Positions 19,192-30,088 of a stretch of 64,000 nucleotides of DNA are shown here, in pieces. The notes beneath the pieces are model-generated. The model saw only the letters and a list, made by a program, of their open reading frames with translations. It was not told where the DNA came from and ran no database searches. Source of the stretch: Haematococcus lacustris (Eukaryota > Chlorophyta > Chlorophyceae > Chlamydomonadales > Haematococcaceae). The first letter of the stretch is position 1. Every line of letters begins with the position of its first letter. The stretch is taken from the NCBI GenBank assembly GCA_030144725.1, contig JASKMD010000024.1, forward strand, positions 1,223,080 through 1,287,079, in the 5' to 3' direction. Made by a program: the position numbers and the translations under genes.

Positions 19192-22100
19192 CAGATAGAT
19201 CACACCGTTAAATTTCTCCGCGGGGTTGAGAAATTGCTACCGTGTGGGAGGGAGAAATTGCTCCGACCCCTTCCTCAGGCGTTCTGCCGCACCCACCTCG
19301 TCGGCTGAGTGTGGGATGTGCGGCACCCGCACCAATGCGCCTCAAACGGGCAGATGGCAAACGTGTGACCGCTCACTGCGTTGAACCCCGCGTTGAACTT
19401 GGTAAGCTTGTGGGCCCTTCGCTGAGCCCCTCGCTGAGCTATCTGCGGCTGGTCCCCCCCACAGGGATACTTCCAACCGTCCAGCCGCAGCCCACTCGCT
19501 CATCGGCACCACCTCTGCACGCACGCCTGCAACTTCCGCTACTGCTCTGCGGACAAGACGGCTGCGCAGCAGGGTAAAGCATGCCCACATCCTCTCCAGC
19601 AGCCTCAGCACCAGCAGCCTCAGCACTAGGCAAGGCGCAGCAGGCGCAGTGGGCAAAGCAGCTGCTGGGCCAACGCCACGTCTGTAGCAGCTGCTGCGGA
19701 TGTTGAGGATGGACTGCGGTCACAGCGGCCAACGCAGCTCGCGCAGTAAGACACGGTCGCTTCAACCCAGGTATGAGCTGGTTGTGCCCCTAGTTGCTGT
19801 TATACCCGCACATGCTATTGCTTGCTGTTGTTGTTGCATCTCACCTGCTCAAGTGCTCAATGCACAGCTATGCGTTGCATTGCTTCACTCCTATGTGTGG
19901 CATCGCGATGGTTGTGGTGCTCGTCCACAGGTATGGCCAGGTGAAAACAGCTTGGGTAGGCAGGTGGTGGAGGGGCAGCAGAAGCAGCCAGGCAGGACAA
20001 CAGTATACACTCAGGGCTGCAGTGGCAAACGCAGCAGGGATAGTCCATCAGAGAAGGGCATGCTTTGCGTATTGACAGGGAAGGATATGTCATGCTTGTG
20101 CCTACTGGTGCTTGTGCAGATGCCCGCCCAAGGCGCATGATGTGATGGCGGCAGCAGTGGGGGAGGCGGTGCTAGCAGCAGCAGCAATGGTGGCAGCAGC
20201 GGAGGCAGCACAACAGGAGTAGGCCTTTGTAACAACGATGACAAGCACAGAATGGCTAGGCAGGTAGTGTGGGACAGGAGCAAGCGGACAGCCTACCAGA
20301 GGTAGGCAACCAGGACAATGGCAGCAGCAGTGGCAGAGGCGACAACGACATCAACAGGCGTCGACAGCGGCAGTGGCGGCAACAGCGGCAGCAGCGGTGG
20401 CAGTGGGGGCAGCAGCAACAGAAGTGTTGATACAAGTCAGCAATGTCAGCAATCTTTTAGAAATGTCCAGGTACACATGTCTCGTGCTAGCCTGTGCTTG
20501 TGCCTGCGTGTTCCTATCTGTGTGTCCCATCATGTGTGCCTATCTGTGTGCCAATGCATTCCAGCATTCCCAGCACAGCACAGCATAGTCAGGAGCGGCA
20601 GCCAGGCGTTGTCGGGGTGTTTGGTCAACCTGCCCACTTCTAGTCATGCATGTCCTTGTTTTGTTGATCACAAGCATGCCCCTTGCTTGCTGCAGGTCTA
20701 ACAGTCATATAGCGACCCCTTGGACCCTTCCCCCTAACCCTACCCTGTCCCATCACCAAAACCAACACAAGTCTCCTACGCCCCCACTTCCCCACTCCCC
20801 CTCACCTCCCCCCGGACATCGTGGTCCTCTCCCTACCCTACCCAGCAGCCAGGAGGAAGCCCTCTCTAGCCCCTCTTCTCCCTGCCCAATTTCTTTCCTC
20901 TTCTTCCTCTCCTGCCTGCCCTGGCTGATCGCCTGCCGGCAAGTGGTTGACACCCAGCCCAGCCCAGCTGGCCTCCTGCCCCTTGGCTTCTTGCTCCTTC
21001 CCTCTGCTGTCCCACCACCACCACCTCCAAGTCCGCAACCCGTCTACTTCCCCCCACCCTAGCGGGCAGCCTGGAGCAGGCGCTAGTAGTAGCCCTCTTC
21101 TCCCTGCCCCTTCTCATTCGTCCCTTTCTAGCTAACCGCCTGCCGGCAAGTGGCTGACACCCAATACCCAGCCTAATCTCCTCCCTCATGTGCATGCCCC
21201 TTGGTTGCAGGTCTGATGGGCACCTCCCCCCCCCCTTCCTTTTTCCCATTTCCCCCTTACCCGCCACAACACAGCCTCCGCCCGGGCTGCCCCGGCTCAG
21301 CCCTACTGGCCTCCTGCCCCTTGGCCCCTTCCTTCTTCCTTCCGCTGTGGGACAAGTGAAAACAATTGCGCTATGTATGTCTTGGGCTTCTTGACTTCCT
21401 TGCCGTGTGGACAGTAGCACCCACAGAATGAATGACATTGGAAAGGATTGGGGTGATGTGTGTCATGTCCTTGCCATGCATCATAACTTTGGCTCCTGTA
21501 AGATTATGTTGAGTAAGCAACATCTTGTTGATGCAAGCGTATGACACAAAGCCTTGAAGTCTCAATGATACCTAGTCTTCTAATGTAATAGTGGGAGGGT
21601 AGGATGTTTTGTGTAAAGCTGACAACCGGTTAGTGCATGGATGGCCCGCTTGTATGGACAACCCATCTTCGCACCGTTCTCGTGTTCTTGCCCTTGCTAG
21701 CATAACGTGCCTTACCAAGCTTCAATGTAGTGCACTACTCACGAGACGCAAGTGATAGCATGGTTTGCAGCTGCAAGCCTGATACCCCTAGTGTCGCCCT
21801 CATGCACACACTACATTGTTATGGATGCGTCTCCAGGACCTAGCTGTGTGTTGTTGACCAGACAAGGGGCATAGCACGCACCACACCCTAGCATGTGGCT
21901 GGATCACTGTCAGGCCTGCACTTGCTAGGCATGACCGTGATGCATACATGCAAAGGGGGTATGTAGCAGGTGGCTACCACGTTTGCAGCATCAGCGCATC
22001 ACCACGTGGTGGTGTTGTCCATACAAGGGGCATGTGGCGCACCACACCCTAGCATGTGGCTGGATCTGGTGAGCCTCCACTATAGGTACCATCCGTGGTC

Positions 22101-23865
22101 CAGCTAGCTGTGACACATTGGGTGTGGATCACTGCCAGGCCTGCACTAGCTAAGCATGATCGTGATGCATACACGTGAGAACTTGCATGACTCCATGTTG
22201 AGCCCATGTTGCACCTGTGCTTGTGCACCTTGCTTTGAAGAGCGTTACAGAAAGTCCCGAACCCCTAGAGGGGGAGGGCGGCCAAGCAGCCTAACGGCTG
22301 ACGGCTTAAGCGGTGTAAGCCACCTATCATACATGCAAAGGGTGTGTGTAGCAGGTGGCTACCACGTTTGCGGCATTAGCGCATCACCGCGTGATGGTGT
22401 TGTCCAAACAAGGGGCGTAGGTATCATTTGAGAAGAGGACCTGACCACCACCGTTTTCTTCATTACATTTTGACCATTCACAGCTTACAAATCACGTTGT
22501 GTGGCATGGAGCTGAACAGAATCAGGGCTGGGAGGGGGTGGGGTGGGGTGGGGCAGGGCTGGGAGGCGGTGGGGCAGGGCTGGGCAGGGATGGAAGGGGC
22601 TTGCCATCGTTGTTACACGGGCCTACTCCTGTTGTGCTGCCTCCGCTGCTGCCACCATTGCTGCTGCTGCTAGCACCGCCTCCCCCACTGCTGCAGCCAT
22701 CACATCATGCGCCTTGGGCGGGCATCTGCGCAAGCACCAGTAGGCACAAGCATGGACATATCCTTCCCTGTTGATAAGCAAAGCATGCCTTTCTCTGATG
22801 GTCTATCCCTGCTGCGTTTGCCACTGCAGCCCTGAGTGTATACTGTTGTCCTGCCTGGCTGCCGCTGCCCCTCCACAGCCTGCCTACCCAAGCTGCATGC
22901 AACCCGCATACCCATGATGCGCCTGCGCCTGCCCCTGCTGCTGTGCCTGCGTACTCCTGCAATGCTGCCTGCCTACCCCTGCTGCACCTGCCCCGGCTGC
23001 GCTTCATACCTGCCCCTGACCCTTGTGGGCCAGCTGTCCTTACTGCATGCTCCTGCTGTGATGCCCCTTACAAGGCGATGTCTGCTGTGGGTGGTACGCT
23101 TCTGTGTGGCCACACCTGTGGACGAGCACCACAACCAGGACGATGCCACACATAGGAGTGAAGCAATGCAGCGCATAGCTGTGCATTAAGCACTTGAGCT
23201 GGTGAGGTGCAACAACAGCAGCAAGCAACAGCATGTGCGGGTATAGCAGCAACTGGGGCCACAGCGCAGTTCATACCTGGGTGGAGCGACCGTTTCTTAC
23301 TGCGCGAGCTGCGTTGGCCGCTGAGACCGCAGTCCATCCTTAGCATCCGCAGCAGCTGCTACGGACGTAGCGTTGGCCCAGCAACTGCTTTGCCCACTGC
23401 GCTTGCTGTGCCTTGCCTGGTGCTAATAGGAGCTGCCGGTGCTGAGGCTGCTGGAGAGGATTACCGTGGGCATGCTTTACCCTGCTGCGCAGCCGTCTTG
23501 TCAGCAGAGCAGTAGCGGAAGGTGCAGGCGTGCTTGCAGAGAGGTGGTGCCGATGAGCGAATGGGCTGCGGTTGGACGGTTGGAAGGTCCCCCTGTGGGG
23601 GGGAGCAGCCGCAGATAGCTCAGCGAGGGGCTCAGCGAGGGGCCCACAAGCTTACCAAGTTCAACGCGGGGTTCAACGCAGTGAGAGGTCACATCTCCGC
23701 CATCTGCCCGTTTGAGGCGCATTGGTGCGGGTGCCGCACATCCCACACTCAGCCGACGAGGTGGGTGCGGCAGAACGCCTGAGGAAGGGGTCGGAGCAAT
23801 TTCTCCCTCCCACACGGTAGCAATTTCTCAACCCCGCGGAGAAATTTAACGGTGTGATCTATCTG
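19192..23865. mobile_element. Long-TIR (foldback-like) element, 4.7 kb, no transposase seen
   Basis: The two ends are exact inverted copies starting CAGATAGATCACACCGTT. Homology runs inward about 1.1 kb from each side (19192-20260 and 22610-23865), with indels in the right arm near 22900-23100. TCCTCTG flanks both ends (7-bp direct duplication at 19185-19191 and 23866-23872). The arms share Ala/Gly/Ser-type GC-rich stretches that read as low-complexity peptides, with no conserved enzyme motif. The centre (20270-22600) holds pyrimidine-rich tracts, tandem-duplicated segments and a LINE scrap. Superfamily unknown; a 7- to 8-bp duplication would be compatible with hAT or Mutator-like elements. 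The arms differ enough that this is not a recent palindrome. Confidence 0.7.
22178..22335 (+). mobile_element. 5'-truncated LINE 3' end
   Basis: This matches the LINE tail at 3615-3648 plus 5849-5955, and ends in the same CCTATCAT. It splits two diverged direct copies of a local repeat (21950-22080 and 22330-22420, both with GTAGCAGGTGGCTACCACG). Typical dead-on-arrival LINE insertion. Confidence 0.6.
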
Positions 23866-24506
23866 TCCTCTGGCTCTGGCCTAGGCACGGTGCGCCTTAT
23901 TGTTCACGCCATATACGTCCACACACGCGACGCAACGCAACGTCTGCCAGGCCCCACAAGGTGTGTAGGCCATTGTTTGTGTCCAGTCTCTCACGCCCGC
24001 CTTGCGCTTGCGTGTCGAGCTCGTGTTCATCTCCGTTGTTGTCCCCTGCTGCTCTTCAGCTGCAGGGGCTGCAGAGGCTGCACTTGCACCAGCTGCCTGC
24101 TGCTGCCAGGAGGGTGCAGCAGGAGGGGGGAGCAGGTCAGGGGCTGCACAAGCACCACTTCCCTGCTGCTGCCAGGGGGAGCAGTAGGAGGGGGGAGCAG
24201 GCCTCCTTCTCAGCTGGCTTCCTTCCTGCGACATCCCATTAAACTCCTTCTCAGCTGGCTTCCTTCCTTCCCTTCCTCGTTTCGGGCTGGTCTAGTGCTC
24301 CGCATCTGCTGCTTATCCCTCCTCTGCGACCATACCCAGCTAGGTGCACCCCTGCTACTAGTTGCACCCCTGCTGCACAATGGCCAGCCCAAGCTGGTGG
24401 CACCCCGCGCAGGCTTCAGTTGTCCAACTGGAGAAGTTTTGCACCAGCCGGGTCACCTCAGCAGTACATGGCCAGCGAACATGGCCAGCAATGACAATGG
24501 CCAGCA
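23866..24506. other. Stretch without a supported gene
   Basis: A minus-strand Gln/Ala/Pro-rich frame (about 24234-23881) with the basic end TSSTRKRKAGV could be an exon, but I see no start, acceptor or domain to support it. There are also duplicated 30-bp words around 24205-24270. Confidence 0.25.
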
Positions 24507-25098
24507 GGTCACCCCCGCCATTGGCCGCACCCCTGATAAACTCCGACCGGTCTTTAGGAGTTTTACAGCGATTTTAGCGCAGGACGGTGCAGCTCATCAA
24601 GTAGAAGCTAGCGGGCTGCTCGGGCTGATGTGCACCTGTGCCGGGGCGGGCGGGGGTGTTGAAGATTCCGGTCGCGTTGTATCGGGAATGACTTGTTTGA
24701 TGGGGCTGTGATCAGCGAGCAGCTATCGCGCTCAGCGGCCCAGCTTTTCAAATTTTTGAATTTCTTGTCGGGCGCAGGACCCCTCCTGACATGTGTTCTA
24801 GTGCACGTGCTAGTGCTTATGACATGTTTGAGAGTAGTGGTATGGCTCGTGACCTGTCCCTGCACGCGAACAGCGTGCAACTCGTGTCGCGTCACCCCAT
24901 GTCAAATATCCTCGAGTCGAGCACTTTCCCGGCCGGTTATCTGTCCAACCAGGACGTCGAATGATGAACTGCCAGTTGTGTGCGGTTCCTTGTGTGGGTT
25001 TCTGACGTGTCTGGAAACCAGAAACGCGTTGTGTTCATGTTTGGGCCGTTTGTGATGCTTCAAAGTAGACCCCCATGCACCTTACATAACCAGCCAAA

Positions 25099-26560
25099 TC
25101 AGCCATATAAACGGTCCGCCTCATATTCAAACTCCAGCTGCTCACTCCTTAGGTCCCTCACGACCAAACGACGCAGTTTCCGACGTCCCTTTGGCCTATT
25201 CAACCCCATGTGCTGGCAATATCGTGCACAGTGTGTGTTGGTCAGTTTGCCAAAGCACACCTCATCATGCAACAAATCGGGATGGAACCACATCAACAAT
25301 GCATAACACTCTTCGTCATCCCACACCTCCTTCACAGTGTCTTGAAACATGGGCATTGGCTCAAGTGGGGTAGTGGTGTCAGGCTTCATGCATGGCTGGC
25401 ATGGCACACTCATGCACGTAGGATGGCACACTCATGCACGTAGGATGGCACACTCATGCACGTAGGATGGCACACTCATGCACGTAGGATGGCACACTCA
25501 TGCACGTAGGATGGCACACTCATGCACGTAGGATGGCACACTCATGCACGTAGGATGGCACACTCATGCACGTAGGATGGCACACTCATGCACGTAGGAT
25601 GGACTGGGAGGGGGTGGTTGGCGCTGACAGCCTGCTGGTCTGCGGCCTCTTGCAGCTGCTTCTCCACATGCTGCTGCTGCAACAGGTGTTGTTGTGCTGC
25701 CAGTTGCTGCTGCACTCGAGCTGCTGCACTGGAGCTGCTGCACTCGAGCTGTTGCTGCAACCTGTTAAGCTGCTGCTGCAACTGCTGCAGTTGGTGCTGC
25801 TCAGCCACCTGCTTGTCCCTCAGGTGCATGTCTGCCTGCTGCTGCTGCTGCAGTTGGTGCTGAAGCTCATCCACTTGCCGCTCCCTCAGGTGCACGTCTG
25901 CCTGTTGTTGCTGCAGTTGGTGCTGCTGCTCAGCCACCTGCTGCTCCCTCAAGTGCATGTCTGCGTGCTGCTGCTGCTGCAATTGGTGCTGCTCAGCCAC
26001 ATGCTGCTCCCCCAGGTGCATGTCTGCCTGCTGCTGCTGCAACTGTTGTTGCTGCTCTACTACCTGCTGCTCCCTCAGGTGCATGTCTGCCTGCTGCTGC
26101 TGCAGCTGGTGCTGCTGCTCAATCACCTGCTGCTCCCTCAGGTGCAAGTCTGCCTGCTGTTGCTGCAGCTGGTGCTGCTGCTCTGTCACCTGCTGCTCCC
26201 TCAGGTGCAAGTCAGCCTGCTGCTGCTGCAACTGGTTCTGCTGCTCTACCACCTGCTGCTCCTTGCGCTGAGTTTCTTCCCGCTGCATGTCATGCATCTG
26301 TTGCTGGAGATGTTGCAAGCGCTGGGTGTCAGCAACTTGCTGCTCCCTCTGCTGCATGTCAGCCTGCAGCTGGTGCAACTGTGCCTCATAAGCACCAGCA
26401 TCAGCCAGTGCCTGGGCCTCAGCCTCAGCGGCAAGAGCCAAGGCCTTTGCCTCAGCCTCAGCAGCCCTGCGCTGTGCCATAACCTCCCTCGCTTTCTGCG
26501 CATTGGCACATGTAGCCTTATTCCCCCTTCTCAAAACGGTCCCTGGCCTTCACTGGTCTG
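25099..26560 (-). pseudogene. Element-encoded coiled-coil protein, copy A, broken
   Basis: From about 26560 leftwards the frame has a basic Ala/Glu-rich start (CANAQKAREVMAQRRAAEAE), then about nine 21-residue repeats of the type LREQQVIEQQHQLQQQQADM, a long coiled coil. The second domain, 25431-25099, contains PMFQDTVKEV, DEECYALLM, LLHDEVCFGKLTN and a basic GRRKLRR tail. In copy B both parts form one frame. Here three things are broken: the start ATG is AGG (aligned CCATGG to CCAGGG near 26552), a 22-bp minisatellite has expanded between the domains, and 22 is not a multiple of three so the domains are out of frame. No function assigned. Confidence 0.65.
25404..25601 (-). repeat. 22-bp minisatellite, about 9 copies
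   Basis: The unit CACGTAGGATGGCACACTC plus ATG is repeated head to tail with almost no divergence. On the minus strand the unit derives from the coding segment TCMSVP of the element protein, so the array grew from coding sequence and broke the frame. Confidence 0.9.
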
Positions 26561-27173
26561 CAAAACGGCAAACATAGTTATCAGCTCAATTTCTGAGTAT
26601 TTTTCACTAATTCTTGCCGTTCGTGGATGCTCAGGAGCCACAGGCACCAATGCGGAAGACATCTTGTGCAGCCATGAATTGATGCCACATGTGGACTGTA
26701 CCTGTGCTCAGCAGCAATCCGCCGTCGCGGTCACGCTCCCAATCCATTGGCCAATCCGCAATGCCATCGACCTGCCGGGGCGTCGTTTGATGACCAAAGG
26801 TAACACTTTAGAGCAGGGGGCAAAGAAGCAGGCCGGTTAGTAGCAGATGAGCTTGGGAGAGGATGTCGATGCGTGCTGGGACGTTGCAGGGCTGTTGCGT
26901 GCTAACCTGAAAAATTGCCACGTCCAGTCAGGATGCGAAATTCACGTCGCGATGAATCCAGAAAGCCTATAGCGGTTGCTAAGAGTGTCAGCGTAGCGCC
27001 AGAACACGTCGCGTGTTGGGGGCCAGCCACCCGGCAAACCGCTGGGGCTGGCCGCACTCTAGTCAGGCCATAAGCAGCTCATCGCAACAATCGGCGGCCT
27101 CATCCGTGCAAAAATGAGTTAGATGTTATGTCTTGAGCCATGGGGGTGCGGCCAATGGCGGGGGTGACCAGCA

Positions 27174-27440
27174 GCACGGCAAGCGACTGGGCCATGAGCA
27201 TCCAACCAGGCCTGCAGGGTTCCAGCAGCCAACCAGGCCTGCCAACCAGGCCTGCAGCCAACCAGGCCTGCAGGGTTCAGGCGTTCCCAACTACCTGAAA
27301 ACCACCCCCCTGTGGTAGAAAGCCCGTATCTCCGCAACCACTCAGTCAAAAATACATGTAAACAATGCTTTGGACAAAGGAGACTAATAGCTACGAGATG
27401 GTTGACGCAGCAAAAACTATCTCGCTGTCAGCGGTGCTCA
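27174..27440. other. Stretch without a gene; short AACCAGGCCTGCAG repeats
   Basis: Four or five copies of CCAACCAGGCCTGCA lie at 27207-27285. Nothing coding. Confidence 0.5.
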
Positions 27441-29293
27441 GGCCCCTATTCCAATGTCGAGGCGAGGCGAGGCGAGGCGAGGTGCATGGGGTGCTTTTCC
27501 GAGGCGAGGCGGCGAGGCGAGGCGGCGAGGTCTCCATGTCCCTCTAACCGCCCCAAACCGCCCTACCTCGCCCCTCGCGATTCCAATGGCGAGGCGAGGT
27601 CGAGATGCCCATGCCACCATATATGCGTGCATGGGGCCTCGCCGCCTCGCCAAGCCAGCCTCGCCCCCAGGCCCAGCGAGGCGAGGCGAGGTCACAGGCG
27701 AGGTGTGACTGTTTTCCAGAACTGGCAGCTTGGCATGGCTTGGGGTGGCGAGTGGCTGCGCGATGCTCAGCATGTCTAGGCTACAAAATGTAGCATCAGC
27801 ATCGACAAAGCAGCAGCTAGTGGATAAACAGGAAGAAGTCCTGGCCAGAGTAGTGATAGGTGCAATAGAAGAGGGCGGAGGAGACAACGGCAGATGTCCC
27901 TCATCCGCAGTTGTAACGCAACCTGCGTGCCTGCACCTGCGTGCCTGCACCTGCTGTGCTTTGCTTTGCCCGCGTTGACTTGCTTTGCTCGCTTTAGATT
28001 GTTTAGCTTGCTTTGCGGAGAATGAGCTAGGCTTGCAGAGGCGTGTACTTGCATTGTCCCGCTGACGCGGAGATTAGCTTAGCTTGCCTTGCACATCTAC
28101 ACGCTGCTCAACCTGCTCCTACAACCTGCTCCTAGCAGAGTCCCAACATAGCCTGCCCACCGCAGAGCATCATTATCAACACACGTCCAACACCTTGCTA
28201 AACACTTCAGCCTAGCACAGGTGCATAAACACAACCTACTCAAGACACAGCCTACTCAAGATCAGCAGCATCGTGACTGTGCGCAAGGCGCGGGGTGGTC
28301 GCAAAAGCGAAGAGGTTGGTCAAAATTTGAACACCTCGCCTCGCCTCTAGGGCGTTCCCGGCCAGGTCCTATTAGGACCCGGGTCTTAAGACCCTGAGGA
28401 TTTTGAACGGGGTCTTAAGACCTCACCGGCCCACCGGTGGCACACATCAGCGCCACTAGCGCTATGACTACGCCTGTCAGTCTTACACCGCCCGACATCG
28501 AAGACACTCATCCTCCAGCCGAAGCTCGCTGGACCCAAAAGTACTAATGAGTTCCTATGAGTAGAGTGCAGTGGCCTATGCCGGATGTAATTGTCTGAGT
28601 GTCGATGTGCCATTGTGCACCAGGGCAACCCATCGGGAACATCGCGACCACGCCGGAGCGCCCGAAATGAGGCTTACAGTGTGATGATGCTTACAGTGCC
28701 CATATACCAAAGCCGCAGTCCCAACCTTGCTCTAAGGCTGCTCTCACAGTCAGCGAGTGACCAGGCCGCAAACTCGGCCCCGATCCGAGCTGTGACGCCC
28801 ATCCTGCTCAGCGCAGCGCGCTGATGCCGATGCTACAAAGAACGGGCGCCACAACGTCAAGCCGCAAACTCCCTCACTCCCTCACACTCGGCCGCAAACC
28901 ATCAGTAAAATTTTGTGTTCCATGTTGCACCAGCCGCCGCTGCGGGTTCTGACACTGTTGTCAACTCCTACCCCTGTAACCCCGATAGACTGGCCCAATC
29001 GACTAGCGATCCTGTACTTGTTCCTTCATTCTATCACTCCGAAGGTGAACATACCCAACCTGAGAGGATTCGATCTAGGAACCTCTCGCATAAGTGCCAT
29101 CTTAAGGTCTTAAGACCTCTAGTACCGGTCTTAAGACCTTTAGGACCCAAAACATCAGGCAGGTCTTAAGACCCGGCACGCCCTACTCGCCTCGCCCTGT
29201 CTCGCCGCATTGGAATCGCAAAATTGGAAAAACGCCACATGCAGCCACATGGAGCCTCGCCTCGCCTCGCCTCGCCCCATTGGAATAGGGGCC
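27441..29293. mobile_element. PIF/Harbinger-like non-autonomous element with GGCGAG subterminal repeats
   Basis: The ends are GGCCCCTATTCCAATG in inverted orientation, with TCA on both sides (27438-27440, 29294-29296). Arrays of GAGGCGAGGCGAGG lie just inside both ends and recur at 27500-27540, 27585-27700 and 28335-28347. It shares CCATGTCCCTCTAAC with the element at 4533-5768. A second element (28350-29183) is nested in it; without that it is about 1.0 kb. No transposase. Confidence 0.72.
28350..29183. mobile_element. Nested TIR element with GGTCTTAAGACC palindromes
   Basis: The ends GGGCGTTCCCGG and, in reverse complement at right, GGGCGTGCCGGG form short imperfect TIRs; TA flanks both ends. 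Five copies of the palindrome GGTCTTAAGACC lie just inside (two left, three right). Removing 28350-29185 rejoins the GCCTCGCCTC repeat of the host element, confirming the boundaries. Internal short frames show nothing recognisable. Confidence 0.68.
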
Positions 29294-29490
29294 TCAGCCC
29301 AAAGATCGGCATTCATGCGATTTCGCCCCATGCGAGGCGCGCCGCACTAGCACGCTTCGCTACGCTGTTGTGAGTGGCACCTGCAACACACAGCAGCAGT
29401 CGGAACATGTTTTGCTTTTGGCATGTGGACACGACGACGGCAGTCGTGACGACTGGATACCACTATCAGCTTTTGGAGCTGCTGCTGGCG

Positions 29491-29652
29491 CTAGTGCATT
29501 ACCGGCTGCTCTACTACGCTCAACAAGGTGCTAGGTGCAGTACGTGGTGTTGTCTCACCTTGCTTTGCTGCCCTCGACTTGTTAGCTGCAGGTGCCGCAC
29601 GCTTACGTGACGTGTTTGCAGCTGCCAGCTGTTGCTGCTGCTGAGGGGGTGC
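29491..29652 (-). pseudogene. Downstream piece of a coiled-coil gene split by the gypsy element
   Basis: The minus strand encodes PPQQQQQLAAANTSRKRAAP and ANKSRAAKQ followed by GTGAGA, a possible donor. It continues in frame from 36334 rightwards once the gypsy element and one 5-bp duplication (GCACC on this strand) are subtracted. Confidence 0.5.
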
Positions 29653-29845
29653 TGTAACGTGGGAATGCGCCAGGCTATTATGCCAATAAGGCCACCCGTT
29701 CGTATACCCTCTAATAACCAGTGTGTAGTAGGAAGTGTGGTGACCGGTGTCAAAAGCCGGGTTCGACTCCCGGAGATCTCTCCATTGACCACGCCCTGAG
29801 ATCTTGAGCCACACAACCTATTATTCGCTGGTTTAACACGTAACA
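29653..29845 (+). repeat. 5' LTR of the gypsy element
   Basis: 193 bp, TGTAACGTG to CACGTAACA (imperfect inverted termini), matching 36141-36333. Confidence 0.93.
29757..29784 (+). other. tRNA 3'-half-like sequence inside the LTR
   Basis: CCGGG, loop TTCGACT, CCCGG form a canonical 5-bp/7-nt T arm. Seven acceptor bases (AGATCTC), a discriminator T and CCA follow. GGTTCGACTCC (29760-29770) is a perfect RNA polymerase III B box. The 5' half of a tRNA and the complementary acceptor strand are absent upstream. The copy in the 3' LTR is at 36245-36272. Confidence 0.7.
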
Positions 29846-30088
29846 ATGCTTTCCGACCGAGGCTGACGCCTCCGGGTCACAAAAATCGATTTCGAGGCGT
29901 TCGTCGTAGAAACCGCTTGCTCAGAATACCCCGAGTTTTTCAGCCGTGTGGAGCAGCATAATTGGCTCGCAAACTGCCGCGGTAAACTCAGTTTTCCGTG
30001 GAAACGCAAGCATCAAATGGGTAACTGAGCGCTTCAATAGCCGTTCGTCTGCCGTTCACAGCCGTTCGTCAGCCCTTTGCTAGTCGAC

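Larger units (their letters stand above)
24507..27169 (-). mobile_element. Unclassified TIR element, copy A (2.66 kb)
   Basis: The left end is GGTCACCCCCGCCATTGGC followed by CGCACCCC, and the right end is its exact reverse complement for 27 bases. AGCA flanks both ends (24503-24506 and 27170-27173). Two other copies in this window share the ends: B (38592-47748, opposite orientation, homologous along its length) and C (45545-46820, homologous only at the ends). It carries one gene on the minus strand. I do not recognise the family: TIRs with a 4-bp duplication are known for Sola1 and Academ-type elements, but no transposase motif is visible. Confidence 0.75.

Noticed and set aside
20728..20745. 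Interstitial telomere repeats (also near 12515 and 38217)
   Set aside because: Only one to three imperfect CCCTAA-type units; compatible with chance.
20646..21062. Proline-rich protein in the centre of the long-TIR element
   Set aside because: Pyrimidine-rich low-complexity DNA gives Pro/Ser/Leu frames on one strand and Gly/Arg frames on the other; no start context or conservation signal.
23854..24711. A 285-codon plus-strand protein
   Set aside because: It crosses the boundary of element A at 24507 and the end of the long-TIR element; no motif and no sensible start.
25566..26840. A 424-codon plus-strand frame rich in Leu and Cys, and a second Cys-rich frame
   Set aside because: Both are opposite-strand shadows of the CAG-rich coiled-coil gene; Leu and Cys come from CTG and TGC codons.
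29653..29845. Functional tRNA gene
   Set aside because: Only the 3' half is present and CCA is encoded; no D arm, anticodon arm or matching 5' acceptor strand.
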